From positions 2,046,001-2,110,000 of the forward strand of contig OX637799.1 in assembly GCA_951802425.1 (NCBI GenBank): DNA of 64,000 nt, given 5' to 3'. Below are positions 33,374-45,504 of this stretch, piece by piece. The position numbers were made by a program, and so were the translations under genes. The DNA comes from Clavaria fumosa (taxonomy: Eukaryota > Basidiomycota > Agaricomycetes > Agaricales > Clavariaceae). The notes below the pieces were generated by a model, which did no database searches, was not told where the DNA came from, and was given only the letters and a program-made list of their open reading frames with translations. Each line of letters begins with the position of its first letter. Position 1 is the first letter of the stretch.

Positions 33374-34290
33374 TCAACAATCCACGCTTTCTCCCTCACT
33401 GCCCTCACCACCCGCCGCATTCTGGACATCATATTCCTGCTCTTCGTCAGCATCGTTGCTATCTTCGTCACCTGAGATCGCTTTATCAGTCCGACGGCGC
33501 CTCTTCGCCTGTTCCGGTGCTCCGGGCAGTAGTCGTCTCTTACGTGAGTTGCTTTTCCTGCGATTACTGAGATATTGTTTGACCAGTTCGGCTGTAGCCC
33601 AGTCGTTCTGAAAACATGAAAGATGGGGTTGAAGGCGACGTGCCTACGTGGACGACTTAAGTCACGATTGTCTACGATATCCCTTGCTTACCATCTTGAA
33701 TAAGTCTCCCAGGTCCTTGGTGGGTTGGCGGCGATATGCGAGCTGCAGGTCAAGACGGACTTGATGCACAAGGTCGCGTACAGTTGACTGCTCCAAAATG
33801 TTAGTAGGTGGTGAATAAGACCTTTAATCAAGATGTCACTCACCTGAATGGCAAGATACTTAGTTTTATCATCTGCTAATCCCATTGCTCTACGCAATCT
33901 ATCGGCCCCCTCGGACATTTCCGTAGCTTTAGGCCTTGGAATCGAATCTGAAGCCGCAGTCGTCTCAGTTTTCCTAACTCGCTCTTCCGCCTCTTGCCTT
34001 GCAGCTTCAGCTTCGCCTTTCGCTTTTAGAGCCTCATCTCTCGCCTCTTCGGCCCTTTTCCCGGCATCTATCGCTTCCGCAAGCTGTTCTATCCAATGTA
34101 ATTTAAGTCACGTTCCTGATTTACAGGGTAATTTAAACATACCCTTCAGCTTGGCTATCTCCGTCTCTACCTGATTCTTTTTCATTGGTTTCGCTGCTGT
34201 CTTCTCTTTCGATTTGGGCGGCTCCTCGTTTGGTGATGCGGTGACCCTAGATCCCGTGCGTCCTCTGTTTCCTGATGCCCTAGTCGTCAT
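33374..34290 (-). CDS. CACTA-associated second protein
   Basis: Start at 34290 (MTTRASGNRGRTGSRVTASP), a basic disordered leader. Then an Ala/Glu coiled-coil stretch (AEAIDAGKRAEEARDEALKA, EAEAARQEAEERVRKTE). Then ADRLRRAMGLADDKTKYLAI and, across a gtgagt intron at about 33785-33842, STVRDLVHQVRLDLQLAYRR. After another gtaagc intron come NDWATAELVKQYLSNRRKSN and an acidic tail ending at 33376. The LRRAMGL...NDWATA block is recalled as a recurrent unnamed Agaricomycete domain. Divergent and about 340 bp from tnp2, it is plausibly the element's second gene, like the DNA-binding TnpA-type partner of plant CACTA elements. Function is inferred only. Confidence 0.6.
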
Positions 34291-34627
34291 AGAAGTCTTA
34301 TTGCGGGATGATAGAACTATAGGTTTTTTTGTAACAGGACTTAGCAGGAGCGGTTGCTGAATATCCCGTTGTGCTTTGCCTCTGGTATTTATGTGTCGCA
34401 TTTGCCGAGGTGCCACGAGCACTTTGTGACTTTGCTACTCTCTTGCTTTGTTGTTTTCTTGTGCCGAGTCTTTGTCGCTTTCTGCATTTCTTATTTTCCT
34501 CGACCGCCCTTTCTCTCGCCTCATCTCCATATCCTCGACACAAACGGCGTTTGCCTGCCAGTCATCATCGTGCATCATTGTCCCTGTCTTTGTGATACGT
34601 GATTTTCAGCTATTGGGCGCAGAGGAA

Positions 34628-37600
34628 ATGGGCAAGACAAGCAAGGTGTTCTGTCTATGTTGCCAGCAGCTGGTTAGTGTTAGCACAGAGTACCGGCATC
34701 GCCAGCTGCGGGGTCCGCCCAGGCTCAAAGCCACTTCCCCATACGTCCGTCCAGCTCATGTCAAACGACCACATCGCGCACATCACGCATCGAAAATCAT
34801 GTGGAGGCCATACCGCTGGATGCCAATACACATGGATTAGACCATAACGATTCAGCATGGATGCATAGCCATGACGAGGGCACAGAGCTTGACCTTGAGA
34901 ATCGGACATCAGCCCTTGTCAATGCCGTGATGTCGGACATCTCCAGACGTCGGAGTCGTGATGTTTACGTAGATCATCAGAGTGACGAAGGGAGTTGTGG
35001 AGAAGACAACATGAGCTCATGTGATGACCGTACGGGGGGGACTGATAATGAGACATCATATCGAGGGAGTTCCGGACTGGATCTCTGGGACGAGCTTGGT
35101 GAAAGTTTCGAACGCGAACTGGCAACATCTGGTGAGTCGCTCATATAATACATTGGTCATCGTCTCATTCTTCTTTCAGCTGATGATCTGAGCAAGAGGG
35201 ACAAGCTCATCGTCCGCGCGTTCGCTTTGAAAGTCAGGGATTACTTGACAGACAGCACGTTCGAGAAATTGTCGTTCGTATTTGCATCAACCCTTTTGCC
35301 GGGCTGGAAGGAGACAAGGTCTCGGGTTGCGTTTATCTCTGGTCTCGACCCTGTCATATACGACTGCTGTCCCAATTCCTGCTGTTGCTTTGTTGGTCCG
35401 CACGCATCTCTTACTAGCTGCCCTTATTGTGACACCCCACGATGCGATACTGAGGGACGACCTCGAAAGGTTTTCTTTTATGTCCCTCTAGCCCCTCGTT
35501 TGGTTGCGCTTTTCCGAAACCCCGATCTTGCCTTGCAAATGAAGTACCGTAGCAAACGTCAACATTCACCAAACATTAGTAACGACATTTTCGACGGGTC
35601 TATTTATCTTAATCTTCTTGGGAAGCGCGTCGTCGTTGATGTGGGCAGGAGTTGCCTCACACTTACTTTTGTGACCCGCGGGATATTGCCTTGGGACTCT
35701 CCACGGGTGGCTTCGCACCATTCCGCCGCCGCCAAGCAACGACATGGCCTCTCATCGTCTTTAATTACAATCTCCCTCCAGAGATCCGATTCCGCAAAGA
35801 GTACATACTCTGCTTAGGCGTCGTTCCTGGGCCAAAGAAGCCGAAGGACATGGACTCGTTCTTGTGGCCAGCCGTGGAGGAATTGATGAAATTAGCAGTA
35901 GGCGTCCGTGCTTTCGATGTTCAACAATCGGCTATTTTTGCGCTACGTGCTCATGCCATCATCGTGTCTGGTGATATTCCCGCAATATCTATGCTTCTAA
36001 ACATCAAGGGCCACAACGGGTATTCGCCCTGCCGGGCTTGCAAAATTATTGGAGTCCGTGCGCCTAACCAAAGAGGAAACACATATTATGTTCCGCTGGA
36101 CCGAAGTCGCCACCCCGATATCCGACATTCCCGTTCTGCCATTCAGAAGTATGATGCTAACAACCTTCCGTTACGAACGCATTCGGAGATGCTTGGACAG
36201 GGACGTCAGGTGCAGCTAGCATCAACACAGATGGAGTCAGAACGACTCTCCAAATTATTTGGAATTAAAGGCATACCTATCCTCAGCTATCTCTCCTCAC
36301 TGACTTTCCCATCCTCCTTCCCTTACGATTTCATGCATCTCATATGGGAGAACCTCGTGCCAAACTTGATATCACTCTGGACAGGTGACTTCAAGGGTTT
36401 AGATCAAGGCTGCGAGTCTTATCACCTCCAGAAGGCCGTTTGGGAAGCAATCGGAGAGGCGACAGCAGCATCTGGCGCTACGCTGCCTTCTGCGTTTTGT
36501 GCACGCCCTCCCAATATCGCTCGTGACCGTTCTGCCTGCACTGCCGACTCATGGTCATTCTGGGCGCTTTATCTTGGACCCGTTCTCCTACAGCGAAAGT
36601 TCTCTAAGCCTAAGTACTACGATCACTTTATTGATCTTGTGAAACTTTTACACATATGCCTTCAATTTGAGCTTTCAAAGGATGATATAGCAACGCTTCG
36701 CATCGGTTTCGTGAGATGGGTTGAGAAATACGAAAAGTATGTCCGTGATATTCAGAAATTGGAAGGCTGACCCTTACCGTGGCCATCCCCCGTAGATACT
36801 ATTATCAGCAAGATCCTGACCGCCTAAGCACTTGCACCCTCACCATTCATGCCATCCTGCATATTGCCGATGCCATTGAGGCTACAGGACCTGTCTGGAC
36901 GTCCTGGACGTTCCCAATGGAGCGATACTGTGGACGGTTGCGGCAGGCAATCAAGAACCGGCGATTCCCCTATGCCTCCCTCGCTCAATATGTGGTTGAC
37001 GATGCACGGCTGGATCAAATTCGACTTATGCATAATATGAAAGAGGAACTTCTCCTACACTGACCTCACCGTGCTGATCTTCCTGGGCAGTTCACAGATA
37101 AGTCTTGTAAGTGCAGTCATTTCGCGTAAGCCCTTGCTGACTAGATCTCAGATGAATCTTGTGTACTCCTACCACCACGCCAAGCAGGTCCCATTGAAGC
37201 TTCACTATTGGGCAAGATTTTAGCAGCATTAGCGACTCGTTTTGACGCGAGCGTGACCGTCGTTCGACCACATATACCCGCCGAACTCATAGAACAATTT
37301 GGGAAGGTCCGACACCTCGAAGGCGATACCATGGTCGCAATTTCAGGACTGAGGTCGCGGAATGACATGCGCGACGCAACATTCGTTCGTGTATGTGCTT
37401 GTTCTGTAGGCTGCGTATTGCTTATTTATTCTTGTAGTATGAGGCTCTTGTAGACAAGTATGCACGCCAGCGCCAACGGGAGCCTCAGTTCGAGAATAAG
37501 ACTTACTATGGACAGTTGCAGCATATATTTGCTATCCGACTGCCTGCAATACTCTCACTCGGACTTTCAGAACCCGGCACGATTTTTCTGGCCGCTATTA

Positions 37601-37794
37601 AGACGTGTAACGTGGAATCTTTCGACCGGCTCGGAAACCCTTACTATTCGAAACTAGGACCATTAGAGGTTGTAGACATGTCATGCGTCCAATGCGGGGT
37701 GGGCAGGGTGAGGGTTGATCGTCGATGGGCTATCATTGACAGGAGTAATCATGCCTGTCCTGTTTCAAACATGGATGACTCCGAAAGTGAATAA
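34628..37794 (+). CDS. CACTA transposase, Tnp2 family
   Basis: Cut-and-paste transposase of the En/Spm (CACTA) superfamily. The N-terminus MGKTSKVFCLCCQQLVSVST is a zinc-finger-like C-x2-C leader. A spliced or shifted acidic region follows (WDELGESFERELATSG). The tnp2 core is clear: YFCDPRDIALGLSTGGFAPF, WPLIVFNYNLPPEIRFRKEY, ILCLGVVPGPKKPKDMDSFL, KGHNGYSPCRACKIIGV and FPYDFMHLIWENLVPNLISL. The C-terminal part (TLTIHAILHIADAIEATGPV, FPMERYCGRLRQAIKNRRF) lies after an intron at about 36768. Further exons run to a stop at 37794. One frame change near 35650 has no obvious intron and may be an inactivating frameshift; another near 34800 is unclear. CpG content is normal, so this copy looks younger than the surrounding repeats. 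Confidence 0.82.
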
Positions 37795-38502
37795 TTCGCT
37801 GGGCTTAGTTGCCGTATTCAACATACCCCGTGTCATGCCCACCACTGTCATAGAACTCGAATGTTGACATTTCAGGAGCAAACACAGCCCCGCGAATTAC
37901 TTCCTTTCTCGAGCACCTCGACTCGGACTATTTCTTGCACGTGCATATATGCATGCCGCCAACGGCAGCGAAAAGGGAGCTCTGCGAGCGTATCGAGGGG
38001 CGCACAACCGGCAGGCGACAACTGTCTGGAGCTACTTTGCGGGGCAAGAACTTCAGACGCGCCAGGCCGAAGAAATTATGCATTGGCACGACAAGTGGAA
38101 AGTTGCGCCACTTCCCCTTCTCATTTCCCCGAGCCCAGTACGTCGTGCGTAACTGATGCCCTTGTTTGATGCGCTGATGAACAAGCCATCAGGAAAGTTC
38201 AAAGTTTCTATGCGAAATGAAATCTGGATTCGTGGTACATGCAAGGCATACTGCGGCAAGGCGTTGCGTCTTTACCGACCTGCCATACCTAACAACCATG
38301 CATCAAAGGCACCCATATGCGGGAGAACTCATGTTCACCACCTTCTCCGGCTCCCACCAGGATGCTCTCATTTGTTGTCCCTCCACCAGCCTTGCATCTG
38401 TATTTTGTGTGCTACCCTCCTGCCCTCTCCATGTATAGTAGTTGTGCCCTTGTTTGGCCTAAATGTCCTACATATGGCCCACTCACCAATTTCACCTGCA
38501 GG
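37795..38502. other. Right flank of CACTA, no gene supported
   Basis: A frame at 37949-38152 (GSEKGALRAYRGAHNRQATT, then VWSYFAGQELQTRQAEEIMH) looks protein-like but has no recognised domain and may be another piece of mobile DNA. The CpG-containing sequence gives way to CpG-poor repeats at about 38300. Confidence 0.35.
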
Positions 38503-38945
38503 CAACCCAATATCCTCTAGTTTAATATCACCCATATTGGGGGGTGTACTATATAACTCAATCTCATCATGTTGAATATCCCTTGTTGTAAAGAGTGATT
38601 TGTACAACCCAATATCCTCTAGTTTAATATCACCCATATTGAAGGGTGTGCTATATAACTCAATCTCATCATGTTGAATATCCCTTGTTGTAAAGAGTGA
38701 TTTGTACAACCCAATATCCTCTAGTTTAATATCACCCATATTGAGGGGTGTACTATATAACTCAATATCCTCTAGTTTAATATCACCCATATTGAGGGGT
38801 GTACTATATAACTCAATCTTATCATGTTGAATATCCCTTGTTGTAAAGAGTGATTTGTACAACCCAATATCCCCTAGTTTAATATCAACCATATTGAGGG
38901 GTGTATTATATAACTCAATCTTATCTAGTGAATATCCCTTGATTT
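38503..38945. repeat. 102-bp minisatellite with a 51-bp half-unit duplication
   Basis: Units start caacccaatatcc at 38503, 38605, 38707 and 38860. Spacing is 102, 102 and 153 bp; the last includes an extra 51-bp copy of one half. Both lengths are multiples of three, so the minus-strand frame 38368-38892 stays open and reads a 34-residue repeat (GLYKSLFTTRDIQHDEIELY then STPxNMGDIKLEDI). No start context or host gene was identified for that frame. Confidence 0.85.
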
Positions 38946-38954
38946 TAATGGTGA

Positions 38955-41090
38955 TTAGAAATCACCCATCACCTGTTTTGCACTGATTTTTGGGTGAAAG
39001 TCACAAATCATCTGACTGGATGGTGATAATAACCTGCTATTGGGTCCATAGTGGTCTTTCTCATTGAAGTTGAAATAATCATCGACATAGCATTGCAATC
39101 TGTATAAGCCACAATGAAAGACCACAATCCAGACAACCAGAGCAGCTACTGAGAAATATACTTTCTGCAACCCCTGCCCACTGAAGTTGTTGCACTGATC
39201 AATGTGTTTATTGCCATCAACTGCAACAACTTGTTTGATTTGCCAGAGGGGGTGCATTGGACAATTCTGGTAAGCCTCTGATACATCCACTTTCCACAGA
39301 ACCTGGTCTTATGAAAATCTCTGAGCAAAATCCCCAGCACCCAAATCCCATCAAGCTTGACCCCTTCAATCCCATACTTGAAGATGTGAGCATTAGGGGA
39401 ATGCTCACCAGCTGAGTGATCAACAACAAGACAAAAATCTTCAGAGTTGGGTTTGGGAACCACATGCAAAGGGACTGAAAACATCCCAGGGAGGAGATGC
39501 TTCCCAAAACTTGGTGAGAAACAACCCTTTCTGATTTCTTCCTTGAACTGATTTCAAATGAACTCTCCTTCCTGGAAGTTCTTTTGTGGCCAGTCTGAAT
39601 TATCCCACAGGATTGGATCAAGCTCCTCCCCTGGTTTGGCCCATGACCAGAAACCATTGTGTAGGCACCAAAGTACTGACTTGACATATGGGTGATTTGG
39701 ATGGTCCTGAAGTAAGGACTCAAAAACTTCAACTTTTATGGGTGTTATGACTTTGAACAGATCTGGTTGAGCCTGAATCATATGTATAGTGAGCTTATTG
39801 CCAAGCTCCAGATCCAGTGGAAATGGGACTGGTTTGGCAAACAGCAAGTAAGTGGCCATCCCACCCAGGACTTTCTTGTCATCCCTCCACAAGAACTCCT
39901 GCAGGTAGTGCAGATGCTTCGCCCTCACCTTGAGAGCCTTATTTCTGTTTCTCATGTTCACTCTTCCCATGGTCTCCTTGGCAGATCTGGCATATGTGCT
40001 GGAAGCAACGACTGGTGTGGCTGCAATGTCCTTCATTGAAATGATGGCATGGCTCATTGCTTGACCAGTCTGTTTTCCTCCTGGATTTAACTCTCCCTGG
40101 CTCTGGGTCATGACTAATCCTGTCAGCTTTGAGGAAACTAAATTCAAACTGCTGGAAGGCACCCATGTCACTGAGCTTGATGTCATTGGATTCTCTGATG
40201 AAGTGTCCATATAAATGATTCTCCCATGTGACCTGACCTGTTTGGACAAGAAGAGGCCCATTATGTACTCACTGTACCAGGCAAGTTCTTGGGACGTATG
40301 CAGGAAGGCAAACTGTGTTGTGGCAATGGTGCATTGCCATGTGAACATCCAGTCCCTGCTGTACTAACTGACTTGACAGGTTTGGATGACCCAAAGTGGA
40401 TCTCAAGCCCTCCAAGTGTCTCAATGGCTTGTGAATCAGTAACCATAGAGTAGACCCCAGACAAGACAGTGTTGAGATCCATCCAAGCAAGATATTCCCC
40501 CATTCAATCTTGGGGAAATGTGGGACCCCTGGTGTGGACAAAAGGTGGAGTTTCACATTCTTGAGGTCAGTCCTGTAATTGAGGACCATCTTACAGGTGA
40601 GTTTTGAGATTTGGATTGAGGATGATGTTGCTAAGCTGGGTTTGGTTAGCCCATGCATAAAGTCCCTTGTCTGGAGTGCATCTCTGGAGGATCTCCCCAG
40701 CTGATTCTGGTGAATCATCTTGACTCTGCTTTCAAGTATCATCACCATGCTTGTGATCCATTCCAACAGGGTCAGGCAGTGTGGATTGAAACCTGTCTCC
40801 TTCCACAGGGTAGACTCATCATCCTCACTCACCAGCAGCTTGCAATCCTTCCTCATGTTGCTCCAAGAGCTGAAAGTAGATGTCAAATGCCCCTTCATGC
40901 TGCAAATCCTCAGCTTCAACAGTAGGGGCATTGAGCACCTTGAAGATTTGTGTAATGGCGACTGCCTTGGTGAGCTGCCCTTCCCTGAAGGACTTAATGA
41001 TCTGATCACATCTTTCAGATGTTTCTATTTCCATTTCAACTGGTCAATGTGGGACATCATCTACAGTGGAGGTCATGTAAATGGACAATG
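38955..41090 (-). pseudogene. DIRS-like gag and reverse transcriptase, broken
   Basis: From right to left on the minus strand: a degraded gag-like region (about 41034-39600; METSERCDQIIKSFREGQLT and ASSTYARSAKETMGRVNMRN blocks). Then RT: FSVPLHVVPKPNSEDFCLVV, DHSAGEHSPNAHIFKYG, then MDVSEAYQNCPMHPLWQIKQ and a YVDDYF active-site box at about 39080. Frames change several times, and the 3' half (thumb, RNase H, recombinase) is missing, being replaced by the minisatellite at 38945. The upstream terminus is at 41110-41385. Confidence 0.72.
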
Positions 41091-41109
41091 AAAATGAAGT
41101 TTTGGGTTT

Positions 41110-41385
41110 TTGCTAGAAAGAGAGTGGCTAGCAGCCTAACAGTCAGCTACCTGCCTTCACAACAAGCAAAAGACAGAGGAACACACCTAGCAGGCAGAAA
41201 GAGTTGCTGGACTCCCAATGTCTTGCATGCCAGATGTTTTATTGGAGGGCAACTGGCCCAGGCTGAGTGCTAAGCACCTAAGCTTGGGCTTGGCAGCTGC
41301 TTACTAAGCACTCTTCTACTAGAAGCTAACAGTGTGTGGTTTGGGCCAGTGGGCTTGGCTGCTATCCAGCATGTGATTGAACCTG
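41110..41385 (-). repeat. DIRS-like terminal repeat and leader
   Basis: Reverse complement of 24128-24400 by eye, including the cttctactagaagct palindromic word and the gggccagtgggcttggc block. It marks the 5' end of the minus-strand DIRS copy; the match stops at about 41385. Confidence 0.65.
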
Positions 41386-42302
41386 ATTATTCTACAACAT
41401 TCCATGGCATTCCCCACCTTGATTTCATTGTCATTTTGCCCTATTTCATCCCTTTGTCCTGACTCTCCTCAGAACAGTATAGTACTTCTAATAACAGACA
41501 AACTAACACATATTTGACTGTAATATAACCCTAGACAGTCCCTGTCCATCTCCCAAGTGGAGGGAACACAAGGGAATACCCATGAGACCTTGCACAAACT
41601 TGTGAACCTTGGGACTTCATGGATTTGTTGGGCTTGTGACAGCAAAACCCCTTTGGTGTGCAAGGGTAGAGCGAAGGGTCTGTTCAGTTTCTAATGCTAG
41701 TTGATAGTCCTGGCAGACTTGTCTCTTGATGTGCAGGGAATACTCCTGCAGTAGTCGAAGTGTCTGGTAATAGGTCTGTGGATTGGCTCTGAGTAGTCAG
41801 TCCTTTATCCAAGTCCTTGTATACCTCTGGTAATACTTGAACTGATAGAGGTTCTGCTCAATCAATGGCTGTCAGACTTAGTTGAGGTCTCTCAAGTAAG
41901 TGTATAGACGAAAAGATCGAAGCTAGGGTACAAGCGGGCTGGTCCCAGGTCTTATATACTCTAGCTATGGGCTGTACGTGATGGATGAGTCATTGATTAA
42001 ATATCAGAACTGATAGATGATCAGGAAAGCTGCCTGCTTGCACTGGAATGCTGAGTATGAGCAGTGTCGATTCTTGTTGGGATCCTTGTGATGATAATGT
42101 CATCAGTGATCAAGTAGGGTCCCCGCTTCGATGCATTACATCATGGTCAGCTGTGTCTGATCTTGTTGGGGATAAGATTGGAGGATCAGATGATCCGTGA
42201 TCGAGCTGTTCTGAGTCATGATCGTTTGATCGATCGATGTGATGTAGTGATTGAGTGAAACTGATCTTTGATCAGAGATCTTCTTAGGGGTGATCATGAT
42301 CG
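41386..42302. other. No gene; GATC-rich stretch at 42000-42310
   Basis: The sequence is repeat-like. Between about 42000 and 42310 GATC recurs very often, with overlapping words such as gatcgatcgat and tgatcatgatc. This may be a regulatory part or LTR of an unrecognised element upstream of the zinc-knuckle frame. Confidence 0.35.
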
Positions 42303-43180
42303 ATGGATAGGGGTCCCTGCCCAATCGAGGTTGAGATCAGTCTGTGGTGGTTACTGGATAAAAGGAGGGACTCCCTCCCTTCGCCATCTCTTCAGAGTCT
42401 GCCTGTTATGTGCTTCCAAGGCTACCACCTCGTCGAGTTCTTCCACAGTTCTTCCCTCTTCGCTCCCCATACTGGGGTTAAACTCTCCTGTGATACCTTC
42501 CATTGGTGGGTTCAACTCGTCCCTGCCAATGTGGACCTTTACTGGGTCCTCAACCAATGCTTCGCCTGTGGGGATCCTTCCCACCTCATCAAGGATTGCT
42601 CCTTGACTCAAGGTCCTTATCAATGTATCTGTGACCTTCTCGAGGATCCTCATGGTGAGTTAGCTGAGTTGCTTCTCTCTGTCTCTAGTAAGTCTGATTC
42701 TTTATAGACTGGGATTGGGCTCCTCCCCATCCTCCCTCACCAACCGTTTGGGCCACCACCCCCTGGGGTGATCAGGGCACTTGGTACCAAGGTGGGCAGG
42801 ATTGGGCTGAGATTGGTTCTGGTCCTGTACACCTGGCTTACTGTCCCCAGGCCCAGATCTCCAACCTCTGGATACCCCATTGGTGGTGCCTCCTCTGTCG
42901 CCCTCCCTTCCTACTGTTGACCTCCCTCCCATCTCCTACTCTGGATGACGAGGGTTCTCTCGGTGCTGTGTGAGATTTGCAAGAGGCTGCCCTAGAGGCT
43001 GGGATCTGGGATGGTCAGTTTGCCTCTCATCCCTTGAGGGTTGCCCTTGGGTTCATGGGTGAGTCTGACTTCTCAGACTCTTCTGATGAGTCATGGGATG
43101 AGGAGTCTTGGGGGTCTGAGTACGGCACCTTGGGCTCTTCCCTTGATGAAGAGGGGTCTTGGCTTTCCTTTGTATAGATA
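42303..43180 (+). pseudogene. Gag-like zinc-knuckle remnant of a retroelement
   Basis: The frame 42303-42707 contains CFACGDPSHLIKDC, a C-x2-C-x4-H-x4-C zinc knuckle as in retroelement Gag or ORF1 proteins. A second frame ends with an acidic Ser-rich tail (SDFSDSSDESWDEESWGSEY) at about 43177. No pol follows; the solo LTR at 43505 and unrelated DNA come next. Element class cannot be told. Confidence 0.45.
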
Positions 43181-43504
43181 AGTATTTGTACTTATCTTGT
43201 GATAAAATATAAAGCTGGGGTGTGGCCCCTTGTTTGTCTGATTTGCATGGTGTTTCTTAAGTTAAAGGATTGAAATTTGTTGGCTTGATAGTATGGATGA
43301 TGCTTTCATGACAGGTTTATGCCCAGAATGGGCTTGGTGGGTGCTGATGGTGGCATCAGCCATCAGCAGCAATCACTATCCCTGCCACTGTGAGAATGGG
43401 GCTGAACTGTCAGGCCTTGATCATGATCAGAATTGCCCCTTAAGGTCACAGCAGCAAACTCATGGCTGCAAGTCATGACCACAATTTGTGACCCTGTAGC
43501 TAGG

Positions 43505-45504
43505 TGCACAACCCAACATACTCAGTTACAGGCCACCTGATGCATCTTCACACTTGATGAATGCTCCTGACTCAATTCTGTGTTAGGGCCTGTCCCATCT
43601 TGTAAATAGTACTGAGGGTCAATTTGTTGGTGACCAATCCTGTAAACTCACTAAGACCAATCAACTGTTGAGTACAATCAAGAATACTCAGTCCCAGAAG
43701 GTTGCAAAGATGGTAGACAAAGCATAGAAGTAGAAAAAGATGAGTTGAGAGAAGAGAGATGTCACAAAGAAGGTTGCAAGTAGTCATGACAGTGTTGAAG
43801 AGTAAGTTGGTGAAGGTGATGACTTTGCCAACTGAGAGTTGAACCTGTGGGGTTCCAGAAGTCAGTACCAAGACAGGTAAAGAGAATACTTAGGTGTGCA
43901 AGTCTGTACAAGTGTGGAGGATGATTTAGAAGGAAGCAGAGTGTGTCTTGGCATTGTTGAGGTCACCAAGTGAGACAAGACCTATCAATCACAGTGGTTC
44001 CAAGCTCAACAGGCATAATAGCCTCAAGCTTAAACCAAAGTGTGTTAATATCAAGTCTACAGTATCATAAGTACATGCAAGACTTATATACATATGTGCA
44101 GAGAGTGTAACTACTTTGAGAAAGTACAAGGGTCTCCAAGCAACAGAACTATAGTAGTATGGGGTATGTTTAGTCATATAGTAACTATGTGCATGTTCTA
44201 CTAAGGTTGTGAGGGGTTAGGAAAACATAGGTAAGGTTGCAAACATGACCAGTCATGGGTCACAACCTGGTTAAATAATCATATACATAACTAGAACTAT
44301 AGGAGGATTCTCAGATCATAAATAATGTAGTTATAGACTACTCTGGGCAAAGAGGGGAGCATATTTGAAAGGCATATGCAGCTGACTGTTAGTGGTGTGT
44401 TTGGGTGTTAAGGTTGCAGCATCATGAGGTGGGTCACATGGGTGACACTAGTGATGCTGGTGACCTTGGGTGGGAAGTCACATGAGTAATGCTGGTAACA
44501 CAAGTAATGCTGGTAGTGCCAGTAATGTTGGTAGCACTGGTGTTGTTGGTAGTGCTGGTGGTAGTGGTAGCACCAGTGGTGCTGGTAGTGCCAGTAGTAG
44601 CAGTAGTGCTAGTGCTATCACACAGCAAGTTGTGTGCCAGATGAAGAGATTGCATGAGTGCATGTTGTGTGTTGATACGAAGGATCTGGGCAGTGAATAT
44701 GCATAAGGTGAGCTTGCAAGGAGTTGTGCAAGTGTAGTGTTGTGGTTGTGAGTATGGTGGGACAATGTGGGTGGTTGGGGAAGGTTCTGGGAGGTGATGG
44801 TGAGTGCCAGAGGCATGTGGGACAGTCTGTGAGATTACAGAAGGGTGTCAGGAGGCTTGTAGGTGCTGATAGGGTCAAATTTGGGAGGGAAAAATGGGTG
44901 GATCCTGACATTCTGCTGCCTGATGATCTGAACTGACATTTGGCAATTCTGCACACAGTTTGTAATCCTGACAAATGCTGTGCACTTTGCTGTCATTCAG
45001 CTGACATTGGGGAGCCTTGGGAAATGAGTGGAGTTGGTTTATGACTTGCAAAGTGGCCTCCAGGCAAGTTAGTGAATGTGCCTCGATGACATTAGACTTT
45101 GGGGTATGGATATGGTGGCTGAAACATGTTTCTGGGCAATTCTTAGTATTTGTCTTGCAATTCTTTCTTCTTTGACACTATTCTACTTTAACTATTTCCC
45201 TTACTATATAATCTCTGAAGCTGTAGTAGATACTACAGCATACAACATAAACTCAATTACCTGCATATGCACAAGGATCACTGTTGAGAGCTGCTTGAGG
45301 TACTTGACTGTGTGTTGCATAGCAGCCACCCTCCCACATGGTCTCCAGGTCAAATCCCTTTGTCATGTTGTCCCACTACTCCTCACTGTGTCTGCACTTC
45401 TTCCTGTTAACATGACTGGCATGTGGAATTCCTACTCATTGTCAGAATTACTGCTACACCCCTCCTCCTCACCATTTATACTTGTAATTGACCTACTCTT
45501 GACA
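43505..45504 (+). repeat. Solo LTR, copy C (TSD CTAGG), split by another solo LTR
   Basis: CTAGG flanks it at 43500-43504 and 45505-45509. It starts TGCACAACCCAACAT and ends CTACTCTTGACA, like copy B. After removing the nested 1330-bp LTR and its 5-bp duplication, its length is about 665 bp, near the 694 and 700 bp of the other two copies. Confidence 0.85.
43581..44910 (-). repeat. Nested solo LTR of 1330 bp (TSD TTCTG)
   Basis: TTCTG at 43576-43580 and 44911-44915. Termini TGTTAGG and CCTGACA form a TG...CA LTR with short inverted ends. It is the same family as the truncated LTR at 20254. It carries a tandem-like stretch of gctggtagtgccagta words at 44440-44615; low-complexity frames there are not genes. 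Confidence 0.88.

Noticed and set aside
44434..44706. Thr- or Gly/Ser-rich frames of about 75 residues
   Set aside because: They fall in the repetitive part of the nested solo LTR.
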